Shown here piece after piece: positions 53,036 to 63,283 of a DNA stretch of 64,000 nucleotides. The first letter of the stretch is position 1. Every line of letters starts with the position of its first letter. The notes under the pieces are model-generated. The model searched no databases. It had not been told where the DNA came from and saw only the letters and a list, made by a program, of their open reading frames with translations. The translations under genes were made by a program, and so were the position numbers. Origin of the DNA: Flavobacterium jumunjinense (GTDB taxonomy: Bacteria; Bacteroidota; Bacteroidia; Flavobacteriales; Flavobacteriaceae); NCBI RefSeq assembly GCF_021650975.2, contig NZ_CP091285.1:620001-684000 (forward strand), given 5' to 3'.

Positions 53036-54334
53036 TTAAAAATCGTTTTTTCTTTTGTCAAAGAAGTTAATCGGTTTTCTACTCATTGGATTGAAAATTA
53101 ACTTATTCAAACTTTCTTTTGTAGCGAATTCAATTTTAGGAGTCACCCTCAATTTTGCTCTAAAATGATCTTTAATTTCTTGTAAAAAAACAGGATTTTC
53201 ATCCTTTACTGCTATTTTTATCACAATTTCATCTGTACCAATTTCATTCGTCAACACCTCAATAATATGACACTCGATAGCATCAAAATCATTAAGAACA
53301 TCAATCATTGCAGGCGGATATAAAGTTGTGCCCTTATATTTTATCATTTGTTTTTTACGTCCAATTACTGGACCAACTCTTGTTGTGTTTCTTCCACATG
53401 TACAAGGTTCTTCATGAAGCTGAACAATATCTCCTGTTTTAAAACGGACTAAAGGCATAGCTTCAACTCCTAAAGTTGTAAAAGTCAACTCACCTGGCTC
53501 TCCATTTTTTACTGGTTTATTTTCTTCATCCAAAACTTCAATGATAATTAATTCTGGGTGATGATGACCTCCAATTGAATGTTCACATTCTGTAAACGCA
53601 GTGCTCATTTCTGTTGATGCATAGGTAGAAAAAAGATCAATATTCCACTTATCAGTTATTTTCTTTGATAAAATATTCATAGAAAAATCCTGATTTCTAA
53701 GCGGTTCACCAATACAAATAGCACCTTTAATTCCGGATGCATTAAAATCTATATTATGATTTTCTGCATACTCTATCATCTTCAATAAAAATGACGGCAC
53801 TGTAATTAAATAACTTGGTTTGTATTTCAAAATTGAATCCCATTGTAACTCAGGAATTCCTGCTCCTACTCTCACTACACCAACTTTCATTTTACGCAGT
53901 CCAAGAAAATAAGCCAATCCGGCCATAAACCTTCTATCCATTGTTGTCATTAACTGCACAACATCTCCTTCTTTTATGCCAGCACAATCAAATGAGATTG
54001 CTTCATTATATGCTAATCGATCTAAATCACTATCTGTAAGTCCGAAAGTAACAGGATCACCTAATGTTCCAGATGTAGTAGCAAAATCTATAACTTTAGA
54101 TATTGGCACACACATGAAATCATCATTATACCGTTGTAGATCTTCCTTATTAGTTACAGGTAATAATTGTAAATCTTCTATGGTTTTTATATTTCTTATT
54201 TCTATATTATTCTCTTTGAAGAGTTTTTTATAATAAGGAGAATTTTCATTAACATATTTCAACAAATCCATCAATTTTTCTTCTTGAAAGAACTTTATTT
54301 CTTGCTCGGTTTTAGTTTCAATCTCTGGAATCAT
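53036..54334 (-). CDS. Phenylacetate-CoA ligase-like AMP-dependent enzyme of the pigment cluster
   Basis: A 432-residue member of the adenylate-forming family in the PaaK/CapK branch: FATTSGTLGDPVTFGLT is the AMP/ATP-binding loop, followed by STYASTEMSTAFTEC and RFKTGDIVQLHEE. The CTCG (EPCTCGRNTTRVG) segment may bind metal. It should activate an aromatic or fatty acid for the flexirubin-type product. It overlaps the preceding gene by four bases (ATGA) and is the last gene of the operon. Confidence 0.82.
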   Translation of the reverse strand: MIPEIETKTEQEIKFFQEEKLMDLLKYVNENSPYYKKLFKENNIEIRNIKTIEDLQLLPVTNKEDLQRYNDDFMCVPISKVIDFATTSGTLGDPVTFGLTDSDLDRLAYNEAISFDCAGIKEGDVVQLMTTMDRRFMAGLAYFLGLRKMKVGVVRVGAGIPELQWDSILKYKPSYLITVPSFLLKMIEYAENHNIDFNASGIKGAICIGEPLRNQDFSMNILSKKITDKWNIDLFSTYASTEMSTAFTECEHSIGGHHHPELIIIEVLDEENKPVKNGEPGELTFTTLGVEAMPLVRFKTGDIVQLHEEPCTCGRNTTRVGPVIGRKKQMIKYKGTTLYPPAMIDVLNDFDAIECHIIEVLTNEIGTDEIVIKIAVKDENPVFLQEIKDHFRAKLRVTPKIEFATKESLNKLIFNPMSRKPINFFDKRKNDF

Positions 54335-56019
54335 TGTATTTTTTTATTAATTTTCAACAAATATTTCTCAATTTCTTTTCTTGATGGTAATGTTGTTATT
54401 TCCTTTTTCAAAGCTTCTTCAAAATGTACCTTTGCTTCTTTATATTGTTTCTTTCTATAAAAATGCAAACCTACTTTATAATGTACAACCCAATAATCGG
54501 GATTTAAAGATTGATAATTCGCTACAAATTCAACAGAAAAATCTTGATTATTTTCTAAAAAAGCATCCATTTTTCTATCTTCAATTCTGAATTTTTCGTA
54601 ATTCTTATATGCTTCAGTATCTAAGAAGACATCTCTAGCAATATTCATCTGTTCTGTTTCTAAAGATGATACTCTATTTTCCAATTTCTCATCGTTAAAA
54701 ATAGTATTCAAATCATAACAAACAAACTCTCCTAATTGATAAGGATTTGCAGAAACCCATACTTTTTTTTCATTTGGTTTGAATATAACTCCATGATGTG
54801 CTAATAATTGATTTAATGCTTTTTCATTTCCATATCCCAATGGCAAGTCATTTAGTCCGTCTTTATTTCGAAGAATATTTGCTGCAATTTGAGGATTAAT
54901 CTTTTCATTGTACTTTATCAACTCTTCCATTCTATCAAAACGATATTTTGAATGACTATTTATTTTTTGCAATTGATTTCTCTTATCTTCTTCAAAACTT
55001 TCACTTTGAAAGTGATTGGAACAGATAAGCTGATTAGTGTTTGGAACATCATAAACTCCAAAACCGTTCGGTGCTACTTCAATTAGTATCGCCTTATTAT
55101 CATGTGCGCTTCCAATCATAATAGATTCAGAAACAAAAACTTTCCTTTTTTTTGCTATAACTATGGCTTCGTCTATATTTTTAGCATATTGAAGAATTTC
55201 CCTTGTTAAAATTGATATTGGTGTTTTTGCAATTAAAGGAATCTTAGATTTTCCTGCATTTATTGTTACCGTTAACCCTTCATTATTCATACCAGAACAC
55301 ACACCAACCATTCCTGCCCAAGTAACCATCATGAAAGGATATCCTTCATCTGGTTTAACAAAAGCAACAACTTTATCTTTTGCAAATTCATCTCCAGCAT
55401 AGAAATCGAAATTTCTTCCTATTATTAAATTACCATCTTCTGTTTTATCATCCCAAGCTGCAAAAGAAGAACAACCTACCAGTGCTAAATCTTGAAGCGC
55501 GTGTCCAATATCATGAGCTCCATGAAGGTATAAGCTTCTTAAATATTGAGGAGCGATATAATCAAAATCATGTGAAGTAAATTTTGAAACTCCATAAATC
55601 TCTGTTTTATATTCTTCTGGAACATTCAAATATAATTTTCTATTATACCATTTCAAAAATGACCGAAGCAATTTTAGTTTAAATTTTGAAGGTACAATTT
55701 CTTCAATTTTAGAAAAGAAAATCGATTCTTGTTTTTTAAGCAAAGAATCTGTCAATGATCCCATTAACAAACCTCTTTCTAACGGATCTCCTTCAACATA
55801 CAGTTCCCAAAGGTTTTGTTTGTTTTTTAGAAAAAAGTTATGTCCAGAAGTATATTGTGTATCTGATATTTTTTTAATTATTGGTAACTGATCATTATAA
55901 CCTTCTGTGATTGGTTTATGGGCTAATGATTTTGATGTACCGCAAGAGGATAGTAACAAAACAAAGAAGCTACTAATTAAAACACTAGTTTTTAGAATTA
56001 TTTTATAGCTATCAATCAA
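54331..56019 (-). CDS. C45 family autoproteolytic acyltransferase/hydrolase lipoprotein
   Basis: A 562-residue lipoprotein (signal ending LLLSSC). The N-terminal nucleophile region is LVGCSSFAAWDDKTEDG, with Cys as likely autocleavage site and nucleophile, and NLIIGRNFDFYAGD following as in C45/choloylglycine-type hydrolases. The last ~70 residues form a TPR-like pair. The start is a TTG at 56019 that overlaps the previous stop by eight bases, showing translational coupling. In flexirubin clusters such an enzyme probably joins or removes the acyl part of the pigment ester; that role is inferred. Confidence 0.8.
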   Translation of the reverse strand: MIDSYKIILKTSVLISSFFVLLLSSCGTSKSLAHKPITEGYNDQLPIIKKISDTQYTSGHNFFLKNKQNLWELYVEGDPLERGLLMGSLTDSLLKKQESIFFSKIEEIVPSKFKLKLLRSFLKWYNRKLYLNVPEEYKTEIYGVSKFTSHDFDYIAPQYLRSLYLHGAHDIGHALQDLALVGCSSFAAWDDKTEDGNLIIGRNFDFYAGDEFAKDKVVAFVKPDEGYPFMMVTWAGMVGVCSGMNNEGLTVTINAGKSKIPLIAKTPISILTREILQYAKNIDEAIVIAKKRKVFVSESIMIGSAHDNKAILIEVAPNGFGVYDVPNTNQLICSNHFQSESFEEDKRNQLQKINSHSKYRFDRMEELIKYNEKINPQIAANILRNKDGLNDLPLGYGNEKALNQLLAHHGVIFKPNEKKVWVSANPYQLGEFVCYDLNTIFNDEKLENRVSSLETEQMNIARDVFLDTEAYKNYEKFRIEDRKMDAFLENNQDFSVEFVANYQSLNPDYWVVHYKVGLHFYRKKQYKEAKVHFEEALKKEITTLPSRKEIEKYLLKINKKIQ

Positions 56020-57532
56020 TTGAAAAATCTTTAATTTTATTCACTAAATATTCTTTCCCAACAATATCTGAACAAGTAACTACTGCTCCAATTGTTACAC
56101 CAAGAACACCATGCATATTTACACTTTGCCCAGTTAAAAGCAAATTATCTAATTTTGTTTTAGTAGGAATAAAAGTTTTCATTGGCTCATTTGAATCTTT
56201 AACATAACCGTACATATTTCCTTTGTGACCACCAATATAATCTCTATATGAAAGCGGAGTTGAAGTATGCACTGATTTTATACAGTCTCTAATTCCTGGG
56301 AATTTTATTTCTATCTCTTTTAAAAAAACTTCTGCTTTTCTATTTTTAAATTCCTCATAAGTTTCTCCCCTATTATTTTTTTCTGCAACAGTATTAAATG
56401 TGCTTTCCCATGCATTTAATTCATCAAAATGCATATATGTAATAAATGTCATTCCATCTGCCCATTGCTCATCTTCACCAGAAGAATTCATTGATGCCAT
56501 ATAAGCTTTTGGCCAAGATTCTTCATTATATTCATGTGCTGTCCAAACACCTTTACTATCCTTAAAATGATAAAAGTTATTATTAAAATATTTAAAAGTT
56601 TCAGGTTTAAAAACAATATATAAACTAAATGAAGAGATCACACCTTCAAGACTTTGGATTCTTTTGTAAAATGATTTTCTAAAATGCTCTTCCCCGACCA
56701 TTTTTAAAGTCGTTTTCAATTCTATATTTGAAATAAAATAATTTGCAGATACGCTCGAACCATCTTTCATTTCTACAGAAGTCACTTTATTATTTTCAAC
56801 ATTAAAGTTAGTCACTTCTTTATACTTATAGACTTCTCCTCCGTATTTTTTTAACTGCTTAATTAACTGTTTTGTAATTTGACTCCCTCCGTTTATACAT
56901 CTATAAGCACTTTGAATATAAGAGTTTACAGATAAAGCATGAACGTAGAAAGGTGATTTCTCTTGAATTCCTGCATATAAAAAATTCGTTCCTGCCAAAA
57001 CAGCTTTTAATTTTTCATTATCTGTTATTGTATCAATATATTCTTTTGCGTTTACAGAAAGTATTTCACTTTCATACTGTCCTTCCCATTCTAAATTGTA
57101 TAACGGAAATGAATCACATACATTTCTTACCTTTTCACAATATTGATTAATTACCGCTTCTTCTTTAGGAAAACATTTAACTAATTGGTTAATGAAATTA
57201 TCATAGCCTTGGGCATGAGGAAACTCTTCATTTGTATCTTCAAACGATACTATATCAAAACCATCCTCATCCAGTTTTTTGAGCCTTAAGTCGTCCATTA
57301 TACCTAAATATTTAAAATATTTATATAAATTTTGACCTTCACTTAATCCTCCTATGTAATGAATTCCTGTGTCGAAAATAGTCTTATCTCTAACAAAGGT
57401 TTGCAAATTACCTCCAAACTGATTATTTTTTTCAAGCACACAAACGCTATAGCCTTCTTTGGCTAGGATAAGTGCAGAAACTAATCCGCCTAATCCACTT
57501 CCCACAATGACTATATCATACTGTTCTTTCAT
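56012..57532 (-). CDS. CrtI-like FAD-dependent oxidoreductase
   Basis: A 506-residue flavoprotein with IVIVGSGLGGLVSALILAKEG at the start, FGGNLQTFVRDKTIFDTGIH next, and a C-terminal FAD segment LLLTGQSVNMHGVLGVTIGA. It belongs to the phytoene desaturase/carotenoid oxidoreductase group. Within this operon it probably adjusts the oxidation of the polyene or of a phenolic intermediate. It is translationally coupled to the C45 gene. Confidence 0.87.
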   Translation of the reverse strand: MKEQYDIVIVGSGLGGLVSALILAKEGYSVCVLEKNNQFGGNLQTFVRDKTIFDTGIHYIGGLSEGQNLYKYFKYLGIMDDLRLKKLDEDGFDIVSFEDTNEEFPHAQGYDNFINQLVKCFPKEEAVINQYCEKVRNVCDSFPLYNLEWEGQYESEILSVNAKEYIDTITDNEKLKAVLAGTNFLYAGIQEKSPFYVHALSVNSYIQSAYRCINGGSQITKQLIKQLKKYGGEVYKYKEVTNFNVENNKVTSVEMKDGSSVSANYFISNIELKTTLKMVGEEHFRKSFYKRIQSLEGVISSFSLYIVFKPETFKYFNNNFYHFKDSKGVWTAHEYNEESWPKAYMASMNSSGEDEQWADGMTFITYMHFDELNAWESTFNTVAEKNNRGETYEEFKNRKAEVFLKEIEIKFPGIRDCIKSVHTSTPLSYRDYIGGHKGNMYGYVKDSNEPMKTFIPTKTKLDNLLLTGQSVNMHGVLGVTIGAVVTCSDIVGKEYLVNKIKDFSID

Positions 57533-57533
57533 T

Positions 57534-60500
57534 CTATCTTCTCTTTAAAACAATTATTTTATCTTCTTCACTTTCTAACACAAAATCCTTTAAAAGTACA
57601 TCTTCTTTATACTTTTCAGCATCTAATAGAATAATACAATCTGAAATTGATAGTATATCTTTCATCTCAACATTTGAGTTTTTATCGGAGAACAAAACTA
57701 CATTATATTTATTTTGCAATATAGTTTCAAAAATATCTATATAGTTTAATTTCCTTTTTTTAATTAGGTAATTGGTTTTAGCAACACCTCTCTTTTCTTC
57801 ATCCGCTATAAAAGAGGTAATCTCTCTTTGGGATTGTTGCAATAACAACAAAATATCACATTGACCATAATCATTAGCAATATGTAAAATTTTAGCCTTT
57901 TCTGAAATAAACTCATTTAGTTTATGATACAGTAATGCCTTCTCTTTAAAATCATCTTTTACTTGATTAACAACAATTGACTCTTTATAGTCAAAACTAT
58001 TGAAAAGCTTTTTCTTGAAATAGTCAGGTTGCTCTAACTCAATCCTTTTCTTTTTGTATTGTTCTTTAAAAAATAAACTTAATTTTTTTGTTCGCTCACT
58101 ATAATCTTTTCCAAAAAACTCATCATCGAAAGAAATTCTTGGTAATATTTCTACGTTTGTTGCACCACCATTAATAACAAAATCACCTTTTGGAAGTACT
58201 TCAGAATAACCATGAATAATTACAGGCACAATATCTAATTCAAATTGCTCTGCAAGATAAAAAGCTCCTTTATGAAAACGTTTTACAGTATTATCTTCTG
58301 AACGCGTTCCTTCTGGAAAAACCATCAATGAAAAACCTTGTTCAACTTTAGAACGTAAATGCTCAACACCATTATCGATACCACTAGAAACAGGATAAAA
58401 ACCTGCTAAACGCACTCCTTTACCAAAAATTGGAGAATTATATACCCAATCACTTACTAGGAAAATAATTTTCGGACTTAAGCTTCCGATAGCTAGAATA
58501 TCCAAAAAAGAAGTATGATTTGCAATTATCACTGCTGGTTTTTCAAATTTTTCTTCTGTTTTATTTATTACTGTTTTTTTATTTGAAGGATACGTTTTTA
58601 AAACGGACAACATAAACTTCGACAATACAGAATGAAATATTTTTAATTTTTTACCTTTTAACATTGGTGAAATCTTCATCAATAAAACACTTACAATTGA
58701 CAAAAGAAAACCACCCAAACCATAATAAATAAAAGATAAAATAGAATGGATTAATCGTTTAATCTCAAAAGGAGGCAATCCTTTCTTCACTCTACTTGTA
58801 ACAAAAAAAGCAAAAACTAAAGGTTGCACAATAAACGTAATCAATAATGCAGAAAATATTCCAATAATTGCTATTATTGAAATAGACTTTAATGCTGGAT
58901 GCTTTGCAAAAATTAAAACTCCAATACCTAATATTGTTGTAGCAACAGAAAGCATTATCGATGTTCTATAAGTAGGCAATTCACTTCTTCCATACGTATG
59001 CTCTTTCTGTAATGCTGAAGTCATAAAAATACTATAATCTACTCCAATTCCAAAAATTAATGTACAGACTATAATATTAATAACATTAAATTGTAAACCA
59101 AAAAGCCCCATTAAACCAGTTGTAAAAACCCAACTTATCATAATAGGAATAATACTCACAATCACTAATTCTATTCTTCTAAATGAAAATAGGAGAATGA
59201 AAAACATTGCAATAAATGAATAGTTTATTAATGTTCCGAAATTATCTTTTAATGTACCTAGAAAAGTTTCGTTTGTTTGCTGACGATCAATTACAACAAG
59301 GTTGGGTTGTTTTTTAATCTCTTCTACAAAAGCATCTCTTTTCTCTTTAGAAACCTTAACTATTGTTGAAATAGTATGAAAACCGTTTTTTTGAGCAACA
59401 AATTCTTCTATGAAAAATGATTTTATTTTTTTATAATCAGCAATAGAAACAGGAATAAATTGCATTTCTAAATGATCGTAGAAATTCTCAAATGAACTTT
59501 CTTTAAATCCGTATTTATTTCCTTCGCTAATTAATCGTTCTTTCAATTCATTTTTCTTTGAATTACTCCAAAAATAATTCCATAATGCAATTTTATCATT
59601 TTGAACTTTTTCAGAAAACACCAATCCTCCAATGGAGCTAAAATTAACTATTTTCGAATCTTCTTTATTAGCATTTAAAATTTTAAAAAGTGTATTATTA
59701 TCTTTTAAAATGGCATCAAAGCTATCGCCATAATTGGCTAAATAAATCGATTTTGAATTTCCATCAGTAATTTTTTCTAATTCCTTTTCGGTTTGTTTTA
59801 ATTCAGCAGACATGAAGTTAAGTGACGCTAAATCATTATTAAAAGTTACCTTAGAATAAAACAATGAACTTACTATTAAGAGAACAAGCATAGCTATGAC
59901 AAAAAATTTATTCTTATGATAAGAATAAGCCGCTAACTTGTCCAAAATATTTTTTTCTCCACCAAAAACTTTTATACCAATAATTGATTTTTCCTTTTTA
60001 AATTTATACAATAAAGGAATTAAAATCAACGAAAAAACAGAAGTAGCAGTAACACAAAGAGCTGCAAAAACTCCTAAATCTTTCAATGCTTCCGATTTTA
60101 TAAAAAACAAACACAGAAAGCTTATTGAAGTTGTAATTCCGCATAACAATAAAGGTTTTGAAATATCATTGTAGAGCAATTTAACATCTTTATTATTTCT
60201 CAAATGCGTTAATACATAGATTGAATAATCTGTCGTTTCTCCTAATAATATTGAACTAATCCCAAGAGAAATAGCAGAAACACTACTTTTTGTAAAATAC
60301 AAAATAGCAAGAGCAAAAACAGCTCCTAACAATGAAGGTATAAAAATAATTATTGGAGTTGTTATACTTCTATAGAAAAAAGCAAGAATTAATATTAATG
60401 CAATTCCAGCAAAAATTGATGTTAATTGTACGTCTTTTTTTATTTGAGTTGCATTACCTACTGCAACAGGTGTAGCACCAAAAAAACTTAATGATGCTTT

Positions 60501-61235
60501 GTCCTTAAATTGCGTATTTAGACTATCTTTAATTGCGTTTAATTTATCAACAAAAACAGTATTCTTATCCGTTTCATTTGTAGGTAATACTGGTGTTACA
60601 AAAAGCAGAATATTTTTCTTATTTTTTGTAATAATATAACCATCTTGTAGTTGAAAATCATCTCCAATACTAAGCTGTTGCATTTTTTTCAACGCTATAA
60701 AAGAAATACCTAATGGATCTCTTAGAATGAAATCTCTTGATACAATTCCGGTTGGAGATATTAATGATTTATAGCTTGATTCAACAATTTTTGAAATACT
60801 ATCCTCTTGAATTTTATTTTCTATAGATTGGTAATCTTTTTCATCTAAAAATAGAGGTAAATTATTATATACAAAATCAAATACTTCTTCAAGATTCTCA
60901 TCGTCTAATTTCCCTTGTACTTCTTCAATATAACCTTTGCATTCTTGATCTAAATCATCTATAAAAAGGTTTGCCATTTCTGATAAAACTTCAGCCTCAT
61001 TTTCTCCTTCTAAAGAAATCTTTACCGTAATTTTATCTGAAAAATTTAATTGATTTAAAACTTTTGTTGTTGTACTAGTTTTATCGTTCGTTGGGATTAA
61101 TCTAGTTATATCTTCACTAAATTGAATTTTAAAAGCAAAATGCCCTACAATTAAAAAGAATACAAAAAAAAGTAAAACAGAAAATAATTTTCTCCTATTT
61201 ACATAAGAATTAATTGCAATAAAAAAATTTTGCAT
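57534..61235 (-). CDS. MMPL/RND exporter fused to a PlsC-type acyltransferase
   Basis: A 1233-residue fusion. Residues 1-860 are an MMPL-type RND permease with two sets of membrane helices and large periplasmic loops; GETTDYSIYVLTHL and GIGVDYSIFMTSAL are the two core helices. Residues ~880-1080 are a lysophosphatidate acyltransferase-like domain with NHTSFLDILAIG (catalytic His and Asp) and FPEGTRSEDNTV. The last ~150 residues resemble a degenerate nucleotide-binding fold and are unassigned. It should transfer acyl chains and move pigment lipid to the outer membrane. This fusion is a recognised part of flexirubin clusters. Confidence 0.88.
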   Translation of the reverse strand: MQNFFIAINSYVNRRKLFSVLLFFVFFLIVGHFAFKIQFSEDITRLIPTNDKTSTTTKVLNQLNFSDKITVKISLEGENEAEVLSEMANLFIDDLDQECKGYIEEVQGKLDDENLEEVFDFVYNNLPLFLDEKDYQSIENKIQEDSISKIVESSYKSLISPTGIVSRDFILRDPLGISFIALKKMQQLSIGDDFQLQDGYIITKNKKNILLFVTPVLPTNETDKNTVFVDKLNAIKDSLNTQFKDKASLSFFGATPVAVGNATQIKKDVQLTSIFAGIALILILAFFYRSITTPIIIFIPSLLGAVFALAILYFTKSSVSAISLGISSILLGETTDYSIYVLTHLRNNKDVKLLYNDISKPLLLCGITTSISFLCLFFIKSEALKDLGVFAALCVTATSVFSLILIPLLYKFKKEKSIIGIKVFGGEKNILDKLAAYSYHKNKFFVIAMLVLLIVSSLFYSKVTFNNDLASLNFMSAELKQTEKELEKITDGNSKSIYLANYGDSFDAILKDNNTLFKILNANKEDSKIVNFSSIGGLVFSEKVQNDKIALWNYFWSNSKKNELKERLISEGNKYGFKESSFENFYDHLEMQFIPVSIADYKKIKSFFIEEFVAQKNGFHTISTIVKVSKEKRDAFVEEIKKQPNLVVIDRQQTNETFLGTLKDNFGTLINYSFIAMFFILLFSFRRIELVIVSIIPIMISWVFTTGLMGLFGLQFNVINIIVCTLIFGIGVDYSIFMTSALQKEHTYGRSELPTYRTSIMLSVATTILGIGVLIFAKHPALKSISIIAIIGIFSALLITFIVQPLVFAFFVTSRVKKGLPPFEIKRLIHSILSFIYYGLGGFLLSIVSVLLMKISPMLKGKKLKIFHSVLSKFMLSVLKTYPSNKKTVINKTEEKFEKPAVIIANHTSFLDILAIGSLSPKIIFLVSDWVYNSPIFGKGVRLAGFYPVSSGIDNGVEHLRSKVEQGFSLMVFPEGTRSEDNTVKRFHKGAFYLAEQFELDIVPVIIHGYSEVLPKGDFVINGGATNVEILPRISFDDEFFGKDYSERTKKLSLFFKEQYKKKRIELEQPDYFKKKLFNSFDYKESIVVNQVKDDFKEKALLYHKLNEFISEKAKILHIANDYGQCDILLLLQQSQREITSFIADEEKRGVAKTNYLIKKRKLNYIDIFETILQNKYNVVLFSDKNSNVEMKDILSISDCIILLDAEKYKEDVLLKDFVLESEEDKIIVLKRR

Positions 61236-61237
61236 GA

Positions 61238-62416
61238 TTATTTTTTATTTTTAAATGTACTAAAAATTATTAAGAATAAATAACTAACAAAACCAAAGAC
61301 AATTGCTGCCAATGAAGCCAAAACAAAACTTCCAACAAGATATTGTAGAATATTGTTTTGAACATCGTCAAAGGTAATTGATTTATTTAATTGAATTGGA
61401 TTGTTATTCTCAATAAAAAAACTTCCAATTTTTAATGAACCATAAATAACAAAAGGTATTAATGGAGGAATACTTATGTTTGAAGCTGCAAAAGAGATTG
61501 CTTTATTTAGTTTAAAAAAAACAGATAGACCAATAACTAGTAGGGTTTGAAATCCCCAAAAAGGACAAATACCTATAAAAACTCCTAACGCAACAGATAA
61601 TGATTTTTTTAAAGGACTATCTTGACTATGAAGTATGTTTTCTAGAATGAATTTCTTAATTCCTTTTTTTTTTAAGCTAAAAAGTAAATTTCTAGGTTTT
61701 ATATAAAATATAGCTATAATAACTAATATTGTATTCAATATACTTATTCTTGTGAAGTCTTTGAAAGGTCTAAAATGAGAAACTCTTTCTAAAGGATCAT
61801 ACAAAACTTGAATAGGAATATTTTTAACCGTTATTCCTTTCCATGCTGATCGAACAATTATTTCAATTTCAAATTCAAATTTATTGGTAAAATATTTCTT
61901 CGGAATCATTTTTAAAGGATACAATCTATAGCCAGACTGTGTGTCTTCTAATTTAATTCCTGTTTCAAACCAAAACCAAAAATTAGAAAATTTATTTCCA
62001 AAACTACTCTTCTTCGGAACTCCATCTTGAGCCATATTTCTACTTCCAATAAGCAAAACAGTATCATTTAGAGTTATTTCATTTATAAACTTTGGAATAT
62101 CCGAAGAAAAATGTTGCCCATCTGAGTCTATAGTAATTGCATATTCATAGCCCAAATCTATTGCTTTTTTAAAACCATTTCTCAATGCAGTTCCTTTTCC
62201 TGAATTCTTAGGATGATGAACCTGAATTAAGTTTGAATAAACATTTAAAATAGTTGATGTTTCATCTGTAGAACCATCATTCACTATAATTACTTGATCA
62301 GTATATTCTAATATAGAATCTAAAACACGCTTTAAAGTTTTGTCGTTATTATATGTGGGCACAATAACACAAACTTTAAATTTATCGATACTATCTTTTA
62401 CGGTCTTAAACTCCAT
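61238..62416 (-). CDS. Family 2 glycosyltransferase with DUF2062 domain
   Basis: A 392-residue protein. Residues ~10-240 are a GT2 domain (CVIVPTYNNDKTLKRVLDSI, IVNDGSTDET, ITIDSDGQH), and residues ~265-390 a DUF2062 membrane domain with ALGVFIGICPFWGFQTLL and three or four helices. The layout is that of dolichol-phosphate mannosyltransferase-like proteins. It is part of the pigment operon (gap of two bases on both sides). The donor sugar or other substrate is unknown. Confidence 0.87.
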   Translation of the reverse strand: MEFKTVKDSIDKFKVCVIVPTYNNDKTLKRVLDSILEYTDQVIIVNDGSTDETSTILNVYSNLIQVHHPKNSGKGTALRNGFKKAIDLGYEYAITIDSDGQHFSSDIPKFINEITLNDTVLLIGSRNMAQDGVPKKSSFGNKFSNFWFWFETGIKLEDTQSGYRLYPLKMIPKKYFTNKFEFEIEIIVRSAWKGITVKNIPIQVLYDPLERVSHFRPFKDFTRISILNTILVIIAIFYIKPRNLLFSLKKKGIKKFILENILHSQDSPLKKSLSVALGVFIGICPFWGFQTLLVIGLSVFFKLNKAISFAASNISIPPLIPFVIYGSLKIGSFFIENNNPIQLNKSITFDDVQNNILQYLVGSFVLASLAAIVFGFVSYLFLIIFSTFKNKK

Positions 62417-62418
62417 TT

Positions 62419-62904
62419 TTAATTAACAGATTTTTTTTCTTCTTTTGAAAAACTTTTAGATTGAAGTATAAAATTTTTCAAATACTCTCTCAATGTTGCT
62501 GATTGAGTAGTATAATTTTCTAAAACAAAACTCTTATCTTCAGTTATGTTTTTGTGGTATTTAACAATTTTGGGCACACTTTCCTGAACACTCAATCGAA
62601 TCATTCTCAATTCAATATTTTCAGGTTGAGAAGCAATACTAGATTCAATTAATTTGGCACCTTCTTTAAAAGCCTTGATTTTTTGACCTGCTTTTTTTTC
62701 ATACTTTGAAACCATAGCCATTGAAGCTCCTTTATATGCTACTAAAACTAAATCGTTATCTGAAGATATACTTTCTAGTTTCTTAGCAAACTCTTTACTA
62801 TTCACTTCTGAATCATACGCTTTTACATATAGTTTTCTAATCTCTTCAATATTTGTATTAACAGAAAACAATAATAAAAAGAAAAATGAGGCTATAATTT
62901 TCAT
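62419..62904 (-). CDS. Small exported protein of the pigment cluster
   Basis: A 161-residue protein with signal peptide MKIIASFFFLLLFSVNT and a helical, Lys/Glu/Ser-rich body of two or three TPR-like helices. No family with a known role is recognised. Two bases separate it from the genes on either side, so it belongs to the pigment operon and probably acts in the periplasm. Confidence 0.65.
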   Translation of the reverse strand: MKIIASFFFLLLFSVNTNIEEIRKLYVKAYDSEVNSKEFAKKLESISSDNDLVLVAYKGASMAMVSKYEKKAGQKIKAFKEGAKLIESSIASQPENIELRMIRLSVQESVPKIVKYHKNITEDKSFVLENYTTQSATLREYLKNFILQSKSFSKEEKKSVN

Positions 62905-62906
62905 TG

Positions 62907-63278
62907 CTATACCGTTTTATAAACACTCAACAACTTTAAAGCTGTGGTTTCTCCAAAGAAAGTAGTGTTTTTTACTTTTATTAAATCATCTTCTGTCACA
63001 GTGATATCCAATTCTAATTTCAATTCTGGTGTAACAAAAGGATTAATTAATGCCATGAATTTCACATTGGAAAGGCTTTGCATAAAAAGTGAACGTTCTG
63101 TTATTTGCTCTGTTAGCTCTTTAATAATTTGCATCATACAAACACCTGGCATAATTGGATTACCTGGAAAATGTCCTTCAAAAACATTATGGTTTTCATT
63201 TACCAAAATGATGACCACGTACTTGTGATCATCATTTTTAGTTAATGAAATTATTTTATAAAAATCTTTTAAAATCAT
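62907..63278 (-). CDS. FabZ/ApeI-like hot-dog dehydratase homologue with altered acid residue
   Basis: A 123-residue hot-dog protein. The catalytic signature FEGHFPGNPIMPGVCMMQ keeps the His, but the position where FabZ has Glu (PGVxxxE) holds Gln. A small dehydratase of this type is expected in aryl-polyene clusters, where it acts on 3-hydroxyacyl-ACP. Loss of the acid could mean a non-catalytic or acyl-binding role, or reliance on another residue. It is preceded by a beta-barrel gene five bases upstream. Confidence 0.82.
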   Translation of the reverse strand: MILKDFYKIISLTKNDDHKYVVIILVNENHNVFEGHFPGNPIMPGVCMMQIIKELTEQITERSLFMQSLSNVKFMALINPFVTPELKLELDITVTEDDLIKVKNTTFFGETTALKLLSVYKTV

Positions 63279-63283
63279 ATATA

